A stretch of DNA of 23,090 bases from an uncultured Anaerococcus sp. (GCA_943913325.1 CALTXP010000020.1:1-23090); one strand, 5' to 3'; counted from the first letter of the stretch, positions 7,439 to 15,663 are shown. The notes: generated by a model from the letters alone, not told the origin. Program-made: numbers and translations.

Positions 7439-8443
7439 ATGACAACAAAAGTAGCAATCAACGGATTCGGAAGAATTGGACGTCTTACACTTAGAAGAAT
7501 AGCTGAAGTACAAGACGATATTGAAGTAGTAGCTATTAATGACCTAATTGACAAACATGGTCTTGCTTATGCATTTAAATATGATACAGCACAAGGAAGA
7601 TTTACTGGAGACTTTGAAGAAACTGAAGATGGATTTAAAGTAAATGGTAAAGAAATTAAAATTTTTGCTGAAAGAAATCCAGAAGACCTACCTTGGGGAG
7701 ATCTTGGAGTAGATGTTGTACTTGAATGTACAGGACTTTTCACACAAAAAGAAAAAGCAGAAGCTCACATCAAAGCAGGTGCTAAGAAAGTTCTTATTTC
7801 AGCTCCTGGTAAAGGCGATATGAAAACTATCGTTTATGGTGTAAACCATGAAACACTTGATGGTTCTGAAACAGTAGTATCAGCAGCAAGTTGTACAACA
7901 AACTGTTTAGCACCAATGGTAAATGTATTAAATAAAGAATTTGGTTTTGTTACAGGTCAAATGTCAACAATCCACGCTTACACAGCAACACAAGCTATCC
8001 AAGATACACCAGCAACTAAAAAAGATCTTAGAGGTGGACGTGCAGCAGCACAAAATACAATACCAGCTTCAACAGGAGCTGCTAAAGCAGTAGGTAAGGT
8101 ATTACCAGAAGTTGATGGTAAAATTGATGGTACAGCATTAAGAGTTCCAGTAATTACTGGTTCAGTTACAGAGCTTTACTCAATCCTTGATAAAAAAGTT
8201 TCTGTTGAAGAAGTTAATGAAGCAATGAAAAAATACTCAAATGATGCATTTGCTTATGAAACAGAAGATGTTGTATCAAGTGATATTATAGGATACCCAG
8301 CAGGTTCTGTATTTGATTCTCAACTTACAAAAGTTGTTGAAAATGATGATACACAAATCGTTAAAACAGTTGCTTGGTATGATAATGAAGCAGGTTATGT
8401 ATCTAACCTTGTTAGAACACTAGATTATTTAGCTAACCTTTAA
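7439..8443 (+). CDS. gap: Glyceraldehyde-3-phosphate dehydrogenase
   Basis: A 334-residue glycolytic enzyme converting glyceraldehyde 3-phosphate, phosphate and NAD to 1,3-bisphosphoglycerate. NGFGRIGR opens the NAD fold, and the INDL after the second strand suits NAD rather than NADP. The nucleophile Cys152 sits in SAASCTTNCLAP, with the partner His in the STIHAYTATQ segment. The C-terminus has the conserved WYDNEAGYVSNL. TAGGAGG lies six bases before the ATG. It begins the gap-pgk-tpiA-eno run and has its own promoter. Unlike B. subtilis, no cggR regulator gene precedes it. Codon use is more uniform (ACA, CTT, GGT) than in neighbours, typical of high expression. Confidence 0.97.
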   Translation: MTTKVAINGFGRIGRLTLRRIAEVQDDIEVVAINDLIDKHGLAYAFKYDTAQGRFTGDFEETEDGFKVNGKEIKIFAERNPEDLPWGDLGVDVVLECTGLFTQKEKAEAHIKAGAKKVLISAPGKGDMKTIVYGVNHETLDGSETVVSAASCTTNCLAPMVNVLNKEFGFVTGQMSTIHAYTATQAIQDTPATKKDLRGGRAAAQNTIPASTGAAKAVGKVLPEVDGKIDGTALRVPVITGSVTELYSILDKKVSVEEVNEAMKKYSNDAFAYETEDVVSSDIIGYPAGSVFDSQLTKVVENDDTQIVKTVAWYDNEAGYVSNLVRTLDYLANL

Positions 8444-8455
8444 GAGATAGTATAG

Positions 8456-8490
8456 GGGCAGAGATATTTATCTCTTGCCCTTTTATTTTT
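8456..8490 (+). terminator. Strong intercistronic terminator between gap and pgk
   Basis: GGGCA-GAGATA (8456-8466) pairs with TATCTC-TTGCCC (about 8469-8480) with one bulged base, then TTTTATTTTT at 8481-8490. The pgk ribosome site GAGGAG begins at 8491, directly after the T-run. No promoter fits between, so pgk is read by leakage through this hairpin or from a start inside gap. Confidence 0.85.
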
Positions 8491-8500
8491 GAGGAGAATT

Positions 8501-9697
8501 ATGAATAAAAAAACAGTAAAAGATTTAGATGTTAATGGTAAAAAAGTCCTTGTAAGAGTGGATTTTAATGTTCCTCTTTCAAAAGAAAATAAGGGTGAAA
8601 TAGCTGACGATACAAGAATTAAAGCAGCTTTACCAACTATAGATTATTTATTAGAAAATAATGCTAAAGTTATTTTAATGAGCCACTTAGGTAGACCAAA
8701 AGGAGAAGCAAATCCAGACTTTTCTCTAAAACCAGTTGCTGATTGGTTAGACAATCATTATGGAAAAAAATTCCACTTCTTCCCATCTTCAAAAGTAGTT
8801 GATGAAAAAGTAAAAGAAGAAGTAAATGAATTAAAAGATGGTGAAGTAGCACTTCTTGAAAATACAAGATTTGTAGCTGGAGAAACTAAAAATGATGAGG
8901 AATTCTCAAAACAATTAGCTTCACTAGCTGACTTATATGTAAATGATGCTTTTGGTACTAGCCATAGATCTCATTCATCAAATGTAGGTGTTGCAAGTAT
9001 TCTTCCATCTGCTGTAGGATTTTTAATAGAAAAAGAAATAGATGTTATGGGAAAAGCTCTAGAAGCTCCAGAACGTCCATTTGTTTCAATTCTTGGTGGA
9101 GCAAAAGTATCTGATAAAATAGGTGTTATCGAAAATCTTATAGGTAAAGTTGACACTATTCTAATCGGTGGAGGTATGGCTTATACATTCCTTAAAGCAC
9201 AAGGAAAAGAAATAGGTAAGTCTTTACTTGAAGAAGATAAAATGGACCTATCACTTGAACTAATTGAAAAAGCAAAAGCTAATAACGTAGAAATACTTTT
9301 ACCTATAGACGCTGTAGTAGCTGATGAAATAGAAGCAGGAGTAGATACTGAAATTGTAGATATTGATAATATTCCAGCTGATAAAGAAGCCTTAGATATA
9401 GGACCAAAAACTGCTAAGCTTTTTGCTGATAAAATTAAAGATGCAAAAACAGTTGTTTGGAATGGCCCAATGGGAGTATTTGAAATCAAAGAATTCTCAA
9501 ATGGAACTAATGAAGTTGCAGAGGCATTAGCTGATTCAAATGCTACTACAATAGTAGGTGGTGGAGATTCTGCTCTAGCTATCGAAATGGCAGGATTAAA
9601 AGATAAGATCACTCACGTATCAACTGGTGGTGGAGCAAGCCTAGAATTTTTAGAAGGTAAAGATCTACCAGGTATTTCTGCAATTGAAAATAATTAA
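8501..9697 (+). CDS. pgk: Phosphoglycerate kinase
   Basis: A 398-residue enzyme moving phosphate from 1,3-bisphosphoglycerate to ADP. Motifs: KVLVRVDFNVPL near residue 17 (the substrate basic patch), SHLGRPKGE, VNDAFGTSHR, GGAKVSDKIGVI at the hinge, WNGPMGVFE, and GGGDSALA near the C-terminal nucleotide site. The ATG at 8501 is chosen over an in-frame TTG at 8489, because the TTG falls in the terminator T-run and GAGGAG at 8491-8496 is spaced for 8501. Length is typical. tpiA follows after nine bases, so the two are co-transcribed. Confidence 0.96.
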   Translation: MNKKTVKDLDVNGKKVLVRVDFNVPLSKENKGEIADDTRIKAALPTIDYLLENNAKVILMSHLGRPKGEANPDFSLKPVADWLDNHYGKKFHFFPSSKVVDEKVKEEVNELKDGEVALLENTRFVAGETKNDEEFSKQLASLADLYVNDAFGTSHRSHSSNVGVASILPSAVGFLIEKEIDVMGKALEAPERPFVSILGGAKVSDKIGVIENLIGKVDTILIGGGMAYTFLKAQGKEIGKSLLEEDKMDLSLELIEKAKANNVEILLPIDAVVADEIEAGVDTEIVDIDNIPADKEALDIGPKTAKLFADKIKDAKTVVWNGPMGVFEIKEFSNGTNEVAEALADSNATTIVGGGDSALAIEMAGLKDKITHVSTGGGASLEFLEGKDLPGISAIENN

Positions 9698-9706
9698 GGA
9701 GTTATT

Positions 9707-10459
9707 ATGCGCAAACCAGTAATAGTTGGAAACTGGAAAATGAATATGACAGTAAGCGAAGCTAAAAGCTTACTAGAAGAGATAAAAGAAAAAGACTTAG
9801 ATAAAGATGTAGAAGCAGGTGTTTGTACACCAGCTATTGATTTAGCAATCGCTTCTAAACTTTTAGAAGGAACAGATATATATTTTGGTGGAGAAAATAT
9901 GTACTATGAAGAATCTGGTGCATTTACAGGAGAAATATCTCCACTAATGCTAAAAGATATTAATGCAGACTATGTTATCTTAGGTCACTCTGAACGCCGT
10001 GATATCTTTGGTGAAGACGATAAATTAATTAATAAAAAAGTTTTATCAGCTTTCGAACACGATTTAACACCTATTCTTTGCTGTGGCGAATCTCTTGAAG
10101 AAAGAGAAGCTAATAAGCAAGAAGAAAAGGTAAAAGAACAATTAACTGCTGACTTAGCTGATGTAAGTGAAGAAGATATCAAAAAATTAGTAATTGCCTA
10201 TGAACCGATTTGGGCTATAGGAACAGGAAAAACTGCAAGTGCTGAAGATGCAGAAGCTATGTGTGCCTTCATTAGAAATTTAATAGCTGACCTATATTCA
10301 AAAGATGCAGCAGAAGCAGTACGTATTCAATATGGTGGTTCCGTAAAACCAGCTAATGTTAAAGAATTAATGGCAAAAGAAAATATAGATGGCGCCTTAG
10401 TAGGCGGAGCAAGCCTTAAAGCTGATGATTTTGCAGCTCTAGTAAATCATAGAAAATAG
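9707..10459 (+). CDS. tpiA: Triose-phosphate isomerase
   Basis: A 250-residue TIM-barrel enzyme interconverting dihydroxyacetone phosphate and glyceraldehyde 3-phosphate. GNWKMNMT holds the substrate lysine, ILGHSERRDIFGE the electrophilic histidine, and AYEPIWAIGTGKTAS the catalytic glutamate plus the mobile loop 6; IQYGGSVKPAN and GALVGGASL form the phosphate-binding end. Length is normal. AAGGAG ends six bases before the ATG and overlaps the pgk stop region. The neighbour downstream is eno; in many Firmicutes gpmI lies between them and it is absent here. Confidence 0.97.
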   Translation: MRKPVIVGNWKMNMTVSEAKSLLEEIKEKDLDKDVEAGVCTPAIDLAIASKLLEGTDIYFGGENMYYEESGAFTGEISPLMLKDINADYVILGHSERRDIFGEDDKLINKKVLSAFEHDLTPILCCGESLEEREANKQEEKVKEQLTADLADVSEEDIKKLVIAYEPIWAIGTGKTASAEDAEAMCAFIRNLIADLYSKDAAEAVRIQYGGSVKPANVKELMAKENIDGALVGGASLKADDFAALVNHRK

Positions 10460-10495
10460 TTAGTGAATAATATTTATAAATAAAGGAGATTAATA

Positions 10496-11791
10496 ATGAG
10501 CTTAATTACAAGTGTATATGCAAGACAAATCCTAGATTCAAGAGGAAATCCAACAGTAGAAGTAGAAGTAGAAACAGAACTTGGCGGTTTTGGTCGTGCT
10601 TCTGTACCAAGCGGTGCATCAACAGGTGAATGGGAAGCTGTAGAGCTTAGAGATAACAATGAAGATTACTTCTTAGGAAAATCAGTAATCCAAGCTGTAG
10701 ATAATGTTAATGAAAAAATAGCTGATGAACTAATCTTAGTATATGATGTCACTGATCAAGTAGGCATAGATAATAGAATGTTAGAGCTAGATGGAACAGA
10801 AAATAAAGGAAATTTAGGTGCAAATGCTATCCTTGGAGTTTCTCTAGCAGTAGCAAAAGCTGCAGCAGATGAATTAGGACTTCCACTTTATGCATATCTT
10901 GGCGGACCAAATGCAAAACTATTACCATCACCAATGATGAATATCTTAAATGGTGGAGAACATGCTGATAACTCAGTAGACATTCAAGAATTTATGATCT
11001 TCCCACTAGGAGCTGATAGCTTTGCAAATGCTCTTCAAATAGGTGCAGAAGTATTCCATAATCTTAAAAAAGTATTAAAAGACAAAGGATATAATACAGC
11101 TGTAGGTGATGAAGGTGGATTTGCTCCAAATCTTAAATCAAACGAAGAAGCTTTAGAGATTATAGTTGAAGCTATTAAAAAAGCTGGATATGAACCAGGT
11201 AAAGATGTATATATTGCTATGGACTGTGCTTCAAGTGAATTTTACAATAAAGAAGATGGTAAATACCATCTAGAAGGTGAAGGAACAGTTTACACAGAAG
11301 AAGAAATGATAGACTGGTTAGAAAATCTTGTAGAAAAATACCCAATAATTTCAATAGAAGATGGTCTTGATGAAAATGATTGGGAAGGATGGGCAAAACT
11401 TACAAAAAGACTAGGAGATAAAGTTCAACTTGTAGGTGATGACTTATTTGTAACAAATACAAAAAGACTTGAAAAAGGAATCAAAGAAAATGTCGGAAAT
11501 TCAATTCTTGTAAAAGTTAACCAAATAGGATCTCTTACAGAAACATTAAATGCCATTGAAATGGCTAAACAAGCTGGATACACAGCAGTAGTTTCTCATA
11601 GATCTGGTGAGACAGAAGATGTTACAATTGCCGATCTTGTAGTAGCTGTTAATGCTGGGCAAATAAAAACTGGTGCACCATCAAGAACAGATAGGGTAGC
11701 AAAATATAATCAACTATTAAGAATTGAAGATGAACTTTGGGAAAATGCAGAATTCAAAGGATTAGATGCATTTTATAACATTAATAAATAA
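10496..11791 (+). CDS. eno: Enolase
   Basis: A 431-residue enzyme dehydrating 2-phosphoglycerate to phosphoenolpyruvate, and usually also a surface or degradosome-associated protein. Motifs: ARQILDSRGNPTVEVEV at the N-terminus, SGASTGEWEAVELRD, SVDIQEFMIFPLGA, GDEGGFAPNL, the Mg ligands in YIAMDCASSEFY, SIEDGLDENDWEGW and QLVGDDLFVTN, the catalytic lysine in SILVKVNQIGSLTE, and SHRSGETEDVTIADL. AAAGGAG precedes the ATG. It is the last gene of the glycolytic set, ended by a strong hairpin; the 36 bases after tpiA show no terminator. Confidence 0.97.
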   Translation: MSLITSVYARQILDSRGNPTVEVEVETELGGFGRASVPSGASTGEWEAVELRDNNEDYFLGKSVIQAVDNVNEKIADELILVYDVTDQVGIDNRMLELDGTENKGNLGANAILGVSLAVAKAAADELGLPLYAYLGGPNAKLLPSPMMNILNGGEHADNSVDIQEFMIFPLGADSFANALQIGAEVFHNLKKVLKDKGYNTAVGDEGGFAPNLKSNEEALEIIVEAIKKAGYEPGKDVYIAMDCASSEFYNKEDGKYHLEGEGTVYTEEEMIDWLENLVEKYPIISIEDGLDENDWEGWAKLTKRLGDKVQLVGDDLFVTNTKRLEKGIKENVGNSILVKVNQIGSLTETLNAIEMAKQAGYTAVVSHRSGETEDVTIADLVVAVNAGQIKTGAPSRTDRVAKYNQLLRIEDELWENAEFKGLDAFYNINK

Positions 11792-11811
11792 GTTGATAGT
11801 AAGTAAAAAAT

Positions 11812-11840
11812 AAACGGGGCGCTAAGCTCCGTTTTTATTT
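11812..11840 (+). terminator. Terminator after eno
   Basis: ACGGGGC (11814-11820), loop GCTAA, GCTCCGT (11826-11832) with one G-U pair, then TTTTATTTT. A classic Rho-independent end for the glycolytic cluster. Confidence 0.9.
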
Positions 11841-11907
11841 TGAAAAGAATTATTTATTTCATTTGTAAAATATGGGTATCATAATAACAGCTTAATCTAT
11901 AGAGTAA

Positions 11908-11936
11908 TTGATAAATGACACTTTCTGTGGTATTAT
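11908..11936 (+). promoter_or_regulatory. Promoter of secG (and probably rnr-smpB)
   Basis: TTGATA at 11908-11913, exactly 17 bases, then TATTAT at 11931-11936 (an overlapping TATAAT follows at 11934-11939). It lies between the eno terminator and the secG ribosome site. Confidence 0.6.
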
Positions 11937-11964
11937 AATGAGTGATGAAAATGGAGGTGTCTTG

Positions 11965-12192
11965 ATGGAAAATTTCTTTGCAGTACTTTTGATGATTGCA
12001 TCTGCTATAATAATTGTAGCTGTTACAATGCAAGATCCAAAAACTGATGGACTAGGAACACTTGCTGGACAAGAAACAAATGTGTTTGGTAGAAGTGCTC
12101 ATAGAACTAAAAACGAAATGTTAGATAAAGTTGTAATTGCAGGAGGAGTGCTATTATTTTTAGCTAGTATTATCATGCTTGCAGTTATGTAA
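11965..12192 (+). CDS. secG: Preprotein translocase subunit SecG
   Basis: A 75-residue membrane protein, the small accessory subunit of the SecYEG export channel. It has two hydrophobic helices (about residues 3-20 and 55-73) joined by a loop with the family signature MQDPKTDGLG...GQETNVFGRSAHRTKNEMLDK. I place the start at ATG 11965, five bases after GGAGGTG at 11953-11959. A reading from TTG 11908 would add 19 residues and begin inside the -35 box. The secG-rnr-smpB order is common in Firmicutes and supports the call. Confidence 0.93.
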   Translation: MENFFAVLLMIASAIIIVAVTMQDPKTDGLGTLAGQETNVFGRSAHRTKNEMLDKVVIAGGVLLFLASIIMLAVM

Positions 12193-12223
12193 GGGGCTAT
12201 AGATATATTCTAGCCTCTTTTTT
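12192..12223 (+). terminator. Intercistronic terminator between secG and rnr
   Basis: AGGGGCTA (12192-12199) pairs with TAGCCTCT (12211-12218) with one G-U, followed by TTTTTT to 12223. It starts at the last base of the secG stop. Only 20 bases separate it from the rnr ATG, too few for a promoter, so rnr-smpB seems to rely on read-through. Confidence 0.8.
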
Positions 12224-12243
12224 ATTATAGAAAAGGATAAGAA

Positions 12244-14367
12244 ATGAACCTAAAAGAACTAATCTTAAATATTATTTACGATAAAAACTATGAACCAATG
12301 ACAATTAAAGATCTTGAAAGCTATATGAAAGCTGATAAATACACAAAATCTGCTATAGCTGATGAACTAAAGAAATTAGAAAAAGAAAATAAGATACGCA
12401 TATCTCATAAAAAAAGAATTATGCCTATAAGCCTAGAAGAAGTTTCTCTTTTAGGAACAATTTCCTTAGCTCAAGGTGGGTATGGTTTTTTTATTTCAGA
12501 TAATAAAGATTTTAATGATGTATATATAGGAAAAGATAATTTAAAAGGCGCCTTTGATAATGATAGAGTTAGAATCGAAATTATTAAAAAAGAAGAAAAG
12601 GGTCGAAACGCAGAAGGACGTGTTGTAAAAATTATAGAGCGTGGCAATACGAAAGTAGTAGGTACTTTTCAAGAGTCAAAGGGCTTTGGATTCGTTATAT
12701 CTGATAATAAGGCAATCAAACAAGATATTCATATAGAAAAAAAATTATCTCATGGCGCTAGAAATAAGGATAAGGTAGTTGCAGAAATTATAAGTTACCC
12801 CAAAAAAGGTAAGCCAGAAGGTAGAATAATTGAGATAATTGGTCATAAGAATGATAGGAATGTAGATATATATTCACTTATAGCTCAACATGGGATTCCT
12901 TATCAGTTTTCCAAAGATACCAAGAAAGAACTTTTATACATAGATAAGGAAGTAAAAGCTAAAGATTATAAAGATCGAACAGATTTTAGAGACTTATTTA
13001 CAGTCACAATAGATGGTAGAGATTCAAAAGACTTTGATGATGCCATATCAATAGAGAAAAATGGTGATAATTATGATTTATACGTTCATATAGCAGACGT
13101 AGCACATTATGTAAAAAGGGGAAGAAGCTTAGATAATGATGCTTATGATAGGGGGAACTCAACTTATTTATATAATATTGTAGTCCCAATGCTTCCCAAA
13201 GAACTTTCTAATGGAATTTGCTCACTAAATCCAAATGTTGATAGACTAACTTTATCATTAAAAATGACTATAAATAAAAAAGGTAAAGTTATTGCTAATG
13301 ATTTTTATAAAGCGGTTATAAATTCTGACCATAGATTAGTATATGATGATGTAAATAATTTTATTGATCGCAATGATGATACTGTTTATGATGATGAATT
13401 ATTAAAAGAAAAACTTTTATTATTTGATGAACTTCATAAAATTTTAAGAAGAAAACGTGAAGAGAGAGGATCCATAGATTTTAATTTTACTGAAAGCCAG
13501 ATAGATGTAAGTAAAGATGGTAAAGTGCTTAATATATCAGTCCATGAACGTGGATCTGGTAATAAGATGATAGAAGAATTCATGTTAGCAGCAAATGAAA
13601 CAGTAGCTACATTATTTGGCTATATGGATTTTCCTTTCATATATCGTATCCATGAAAAACCGTCTGCTGAAAAACTAGATAGTTTTAAACATACTTTAAA
13701 TACTATGGGATATAATATTAGAGGAAATGAACTATATCCTAAAGATTTTCAAAGAATCTTAAAGGAAGTAGATGGAAAAGATGAAGAAAATATCATAAAT
13801 TTACTCATGCTTCGTACTATGCAAAAAGCAAAATATAGCAAAAAACGTGATATACACTTCGGACTTTCTACAGAGTTTTACACTCACTTTACAAGCCCTA
13901 TTAGGCGTTATCCAGACCTTATAGTTCATAGACTATTAAAAAAATATATAGAAAATAATCTTACTAAGCTAAATCAGGTAAGTCTTGAGATGAGTTTAGA
14001 AAAATCAAGTGAACATCTATCTATGACAGAAAGACGAAGCGAAGATTGTGAGAGAGATGTAGAAGATCTTATGAAGTGTAAGTACATGCGTAGGTTCATT
14101 GGGGATGAATTTTATGGTACAATATCATCGATAACTGACTTTGGAATCTTTGTAGAGCTGGAAAATACCGTTGAAGGACTATTTATGTATAAATTTTCTA
14201 AAGAGCATTTTGAATATCAAGAAGATAGTCTAAAAACTTTTAATGTAGATAAAAAGAAATATTATTCTATAGGTGATAAGGTAAAAATAAAAGTGATAAA
14301 TGTCGATATATATGATAGAAATATAGATTTTAATTTATTGGAGGAAGATGAAACAATTAGCGAATAA
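12244..14367 (+). CDS. rnr: Ribonuclease R
   Basis: A 707-residue processive 3'-to-5' exoribonuclease that degrades structured RNA and, with SmpB and tmRNA, faulty mRNA on stalled ribosomes. Domains: an N-terminal winged-helix region (about 1-60), two cold-shock domains (about 66-200; GYGFFISDNKDFNDVYI and GFGFVISD), the RNB catalytic domain (about 240-590) with the metal-binding TIDGRDSKDFDDAIS near residue 255, and a C-terminal S1 domain (about 620-700; GTISSITDFGIFVELENTVEGL). A modest AAGGATAAGAA precedes the ATG. Its last 20 bases overlap smpB in another frame, so the two are coupled. Length matches the family; no lysine-rich tail as in E. coli. Confidence 0.95.
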   Translation: MNLKELILNIIYDKNYEPMTIKDLESYMKADKYTKSAIADELKKLEKENKIRISHKKRIMPISLEEVSLLGTISLAQGGYGFFISDNKDFNDVYIGKDNLKGAFDNDRVRIEIIKKEEKGRNAEGRVVKIIERGNTKVVGTFQESKGFGFVISDNKAIKQDIHIEKKLSHGARNKDKVVAEIISYPKKGKPEGRIIEIIGHKNDRNVDIYSLIAQHGIPYQFSKDTKKELLYIDKEVKAKDYKDRTDFRDLFTVTIDGRDSKDFDDAISIEKNGDNYDLYVHIADVAHYVKRGRSLDNDAYDRGNSTYLYNIVVPMLPKELSNGICSLNPNVDRLTLSLKMTINKKGKVIANDFYKAVINSDHRLVYDDVNNFIDRNDDTVYDDELLKEKLLLFDELHKILRRKREERGSIDFNFTESQIDVSKDGKVLNISVHERGSGNKMIEEFMLAANETVATLFGYMDFPFIYRIHEKPSAEKLDSFKHTLNTMGYNIRGNELYPKDFQRILKEVDGKDEENIINLLMLRTMQKAKYSKKRDIHFGLSTEFYTHFTSPIRRYPDLIVHRLLKKYIENNLTKLNQVSLEMSLEKSSEHLSMTERRSEDCERDVEDLMKCKYMRRFIGDEFYGTISSITDFGIFVELENTVEGLFMYKFSKEHFEYQEDSLKTFNVDKKKYYSIGDKVKIKVINVDIYDRNIDFNLLEEDETISE

Positions 14368-14791
14368 TAAAAAAGCCTTCCATGACTACTTCATAGAAAA
14401 AAAATATGAAGCAGGCATAGAGCTTTTAGGTAGTGAAGTAAAGAGTATAAAACAGGGTAAAGTTAGTATCAAAGAAAGCTATATAGGTGATAGAAATGGT
14501 CAAATGTTTATTTATGGTATGCACGTAAGTCCATTTAAACAAGCCTATGATCAATATATAGATCCAACCCGCACAAGAAGATTATTATTACACAAAAAGG
14601 AAATAAATAATTTAATAGGTAAAAAGACCCAAAACGGTTACACCATAGTGCCTATTAGTGTTTATGCAAGGGATGGATTGGTAAAAATAGAGATTGCTTT
14701 AGCAAAAGGTAAAAAACAATATGACAAGAGAGAAACAATAAAAAGAAGAGAAGCGGATCGTAAAATCGATAGAGCTTTAAAGAACTATTAG
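14348..14791 (+). CDS. smpB: SsrA-binding protein SmpB
   Basis: A 147-residue RNA-binding protein that partners tmRNA in rescuing stalled ribosomes. Motifs: NKKAFHDYFIEKKYEAGIELLGSEVKSIKQGKVSIKESY at the N-terminus, then HVSPFKQAYDQYIDPTRTRRLLLHKKEI, and the basic C-terminal tail KGKKQYDKRETIKRREADRKIDRALK that reaches the decoding centre. The ribosome site GGAGGA at 14340-14345 lies within rnr, and the genes overlap by 20 bases. The tmRNA gene ssrA often follows smpB; I do not see it here. Confidence 0.96.
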   Translation: MKQLANNKKAFHDYFIEKKYEAGIELLGSEVKSIKQGKVSIKESYIGDRNGQMFIYGMHVSPFKQAYDQYIDPTRTRRLLLHKKEINNLIGKKTQNGYTIVPISVYARDGLVKIEIALAKGKKQYDKRETIKRREADRKIDRALKNY

Positions 14792-14793
14792 CT

Positions 14794-14827
14794 AAAATCG
14801 ACCAATATTGATGGTCGATTTTATTTT
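14794..14827 (+). terminator. Terminator after smpB
   Basis: AAAATCGACC (14794-14803) and GGTCGATTTT (14813-14822) form a perfect 10-bp stem with a nine-base loop, followed by ATTTTAT. Confidence 0.9.
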
Positions 14828-14845
14828 ATAGCATGTTAAAAAAGG

Positions 14846-14851
14846 TATAAT
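14846..14851 (+). promoter_or_regulatory. -10 box of the 14878 gene
   Basis: A perfect TATAAT at 14846-14851, just past the smpB terminator and 27 bases before the ATG. The -35 region (around 14823-14828) is T-rich without a clear match. Confidence 0.45.
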
Positions 14852-14877
14852 AGCTAAAGAAAATTTAGGAGGATAAT

Positions 14878-15351
14878 ATGAAAAAAATATTATCGGTAAT
14901 TTTAGCAGCTACTCTTATAATAGGCTTTGTAAATCATAGAGAAAAAAATATCCCAAAAGGAATTGAAAAAGAAGATCAGGTATTTGAAAATCGATTAAAT
15001 TATGATATAAGATATAATATAGATGAAAACAATGGTCAAAATGAAAAAAAGGAAAGTCAAATAGTAAATATAAATAATAAAGATATGAATATAGGTATAG
15101 AATATGTAAAAAATAATGACTTTGACCAGCTAAGCGAAAATGAAAAAGCAAATATTTACTCTATGGCTACAAATATTATAGAAAAACTAGGTTATGATAC
15201 AAGTGATTTTAGTTATGATGACTTAAATTATCTTTATATTGCTTGTCAAGATTATATGATAAAAAATAATGTAGACGCTAATTCACTTTCTGTATTAGAC
15301 CAAGCAAAATTATACAATATATTAAGTTCGTATCTAAAAAATAAAGACTAA
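14878..15351 (+). CDS. Small exported or membrane-anchored protein of unknown function
   Basis: A 157-residue protein I do not recognise. The first 19 residues, MKKILSVILAATLIIGFVN, form a signal peptide or anchor with no lipobox cysteine. Residues about 20-75 are polar, charged and Asn/Lys-rich, suggesting a disordered spacer. The rest (about 80-155: FDQLSENEKANIYSMATNI, ending LDQAKLYNILSSYLKNKD) is helical in character and may be a small folded domain. A strong TAGGAGGA precedes the ATG, the gene has its own -10 box and hairpins on both sides, so it is monocistronic. Codon use fits its neighbours. The coding call is secure through these signals; function is unknown. Confidence 0.8.
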   Translation: MKKILSVILAATLIIGFVNHREKNIPKGIEKEDQVFENRLNYDIRYNIDENNGQNEKKESQIVNINNKDMNIGIEYVKNNDFDQLSENEKANIYSMATNIIEKLGYDTSDFSYDDLNYLYIACQDYMIKNNVDANSLSVLDQAKLYNILSSYLKNKD

Positions 15352-15384
15352 AAAGCTAGAAGTAAAGTCTTCTAGTTTTATTTT
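15352..15384. terminator. Bidirectional terminator
   Basis: CTAGAAG (15356-15362) pairs with CTTCTAG (15369-15375), extended by G-U and A-T pairs into AAA/TTTT. TTTTATTTT follows on the plus strand and CTTTTTAG on the minus strand. It ends the 14878 gene and the convergent cupin remnant, whose stop lies within it. Confidence 0.85.
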
Positions 15385-15663
15385 AAGTCTGACTTTATAA
15401 CCATAAGTTTACTATCTTCTAAAGCTTTTAAACTGTGACTAACTTCTGGCTTAAATTTCATGATATCACCGGCTTTTATTGTATAATCTTCATCCTCTTC
15501 AGTAAAAATAACCTCACCTTCATATATAACTACTACAACAGACATCACTATTATGTCTAGGAATACTTTCGCCAGCTTTTAAATTTAAATGAGTAACAAC
15601 TTGATTATCACTCTCATAAATATTGTGTACTCTTGTATTTGTATCCTTTAGTGAATATTTCAT
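15378..15663 (-). pseudogene. Cupin-domain protein gene broken by a frameshift
   Basis: On the minus strand TAGGAGG precedes ATG at 15663. The reading begins MKYSLKDTNTRVHNIYE and continues to LKAGESIPRHNSD, the first cupin motif region, then meets TGA at 15520-15522 after 47 codons. Shifting frame near 15536-15546 restores a full domain: VVVVIYEGEVIF, then YTIKAGDIMKFKPEVSHSLKAL (second cupin motif) to a TAA at 15378-15380. The total of 286 bases is one more than a multiple of three, so one extra base (or two lost) explains it. Intact it would be a single-domain cupin of about 94 residues of the small metal-binding type. The intact ribosome site suggests recent loss or a sequencing error. 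Confidence 0.8.

Noticed and set aside
8489..8500. Earlier TTG start for pgk at 8489
   Set aside because: It lies in the T-run of the terminator and before the ribosome site; the ATG at 8501 fits GAGGAG spacing and family length.
9181..9612. 143-codon minus-strand open frame opposite pgk
   Set aside because: Low-complexity Ser/Ala/Ile-rich shadow of a highly conserved plus-strand gene, with no ribosome site.
11908..11964. Longer SecG reading from TTG 11908
   Set aside because: The added 19 residues overlap a -35/-10 promoter, and the GGAGGTG at 11953 points to ATG 11965.
14792..14877. tmRNA (ssrA) directly after smpB
   Set aside because: Only 86 bases with a terminator and promoter; no tRNA-like ends or tag-coding frame is seen.
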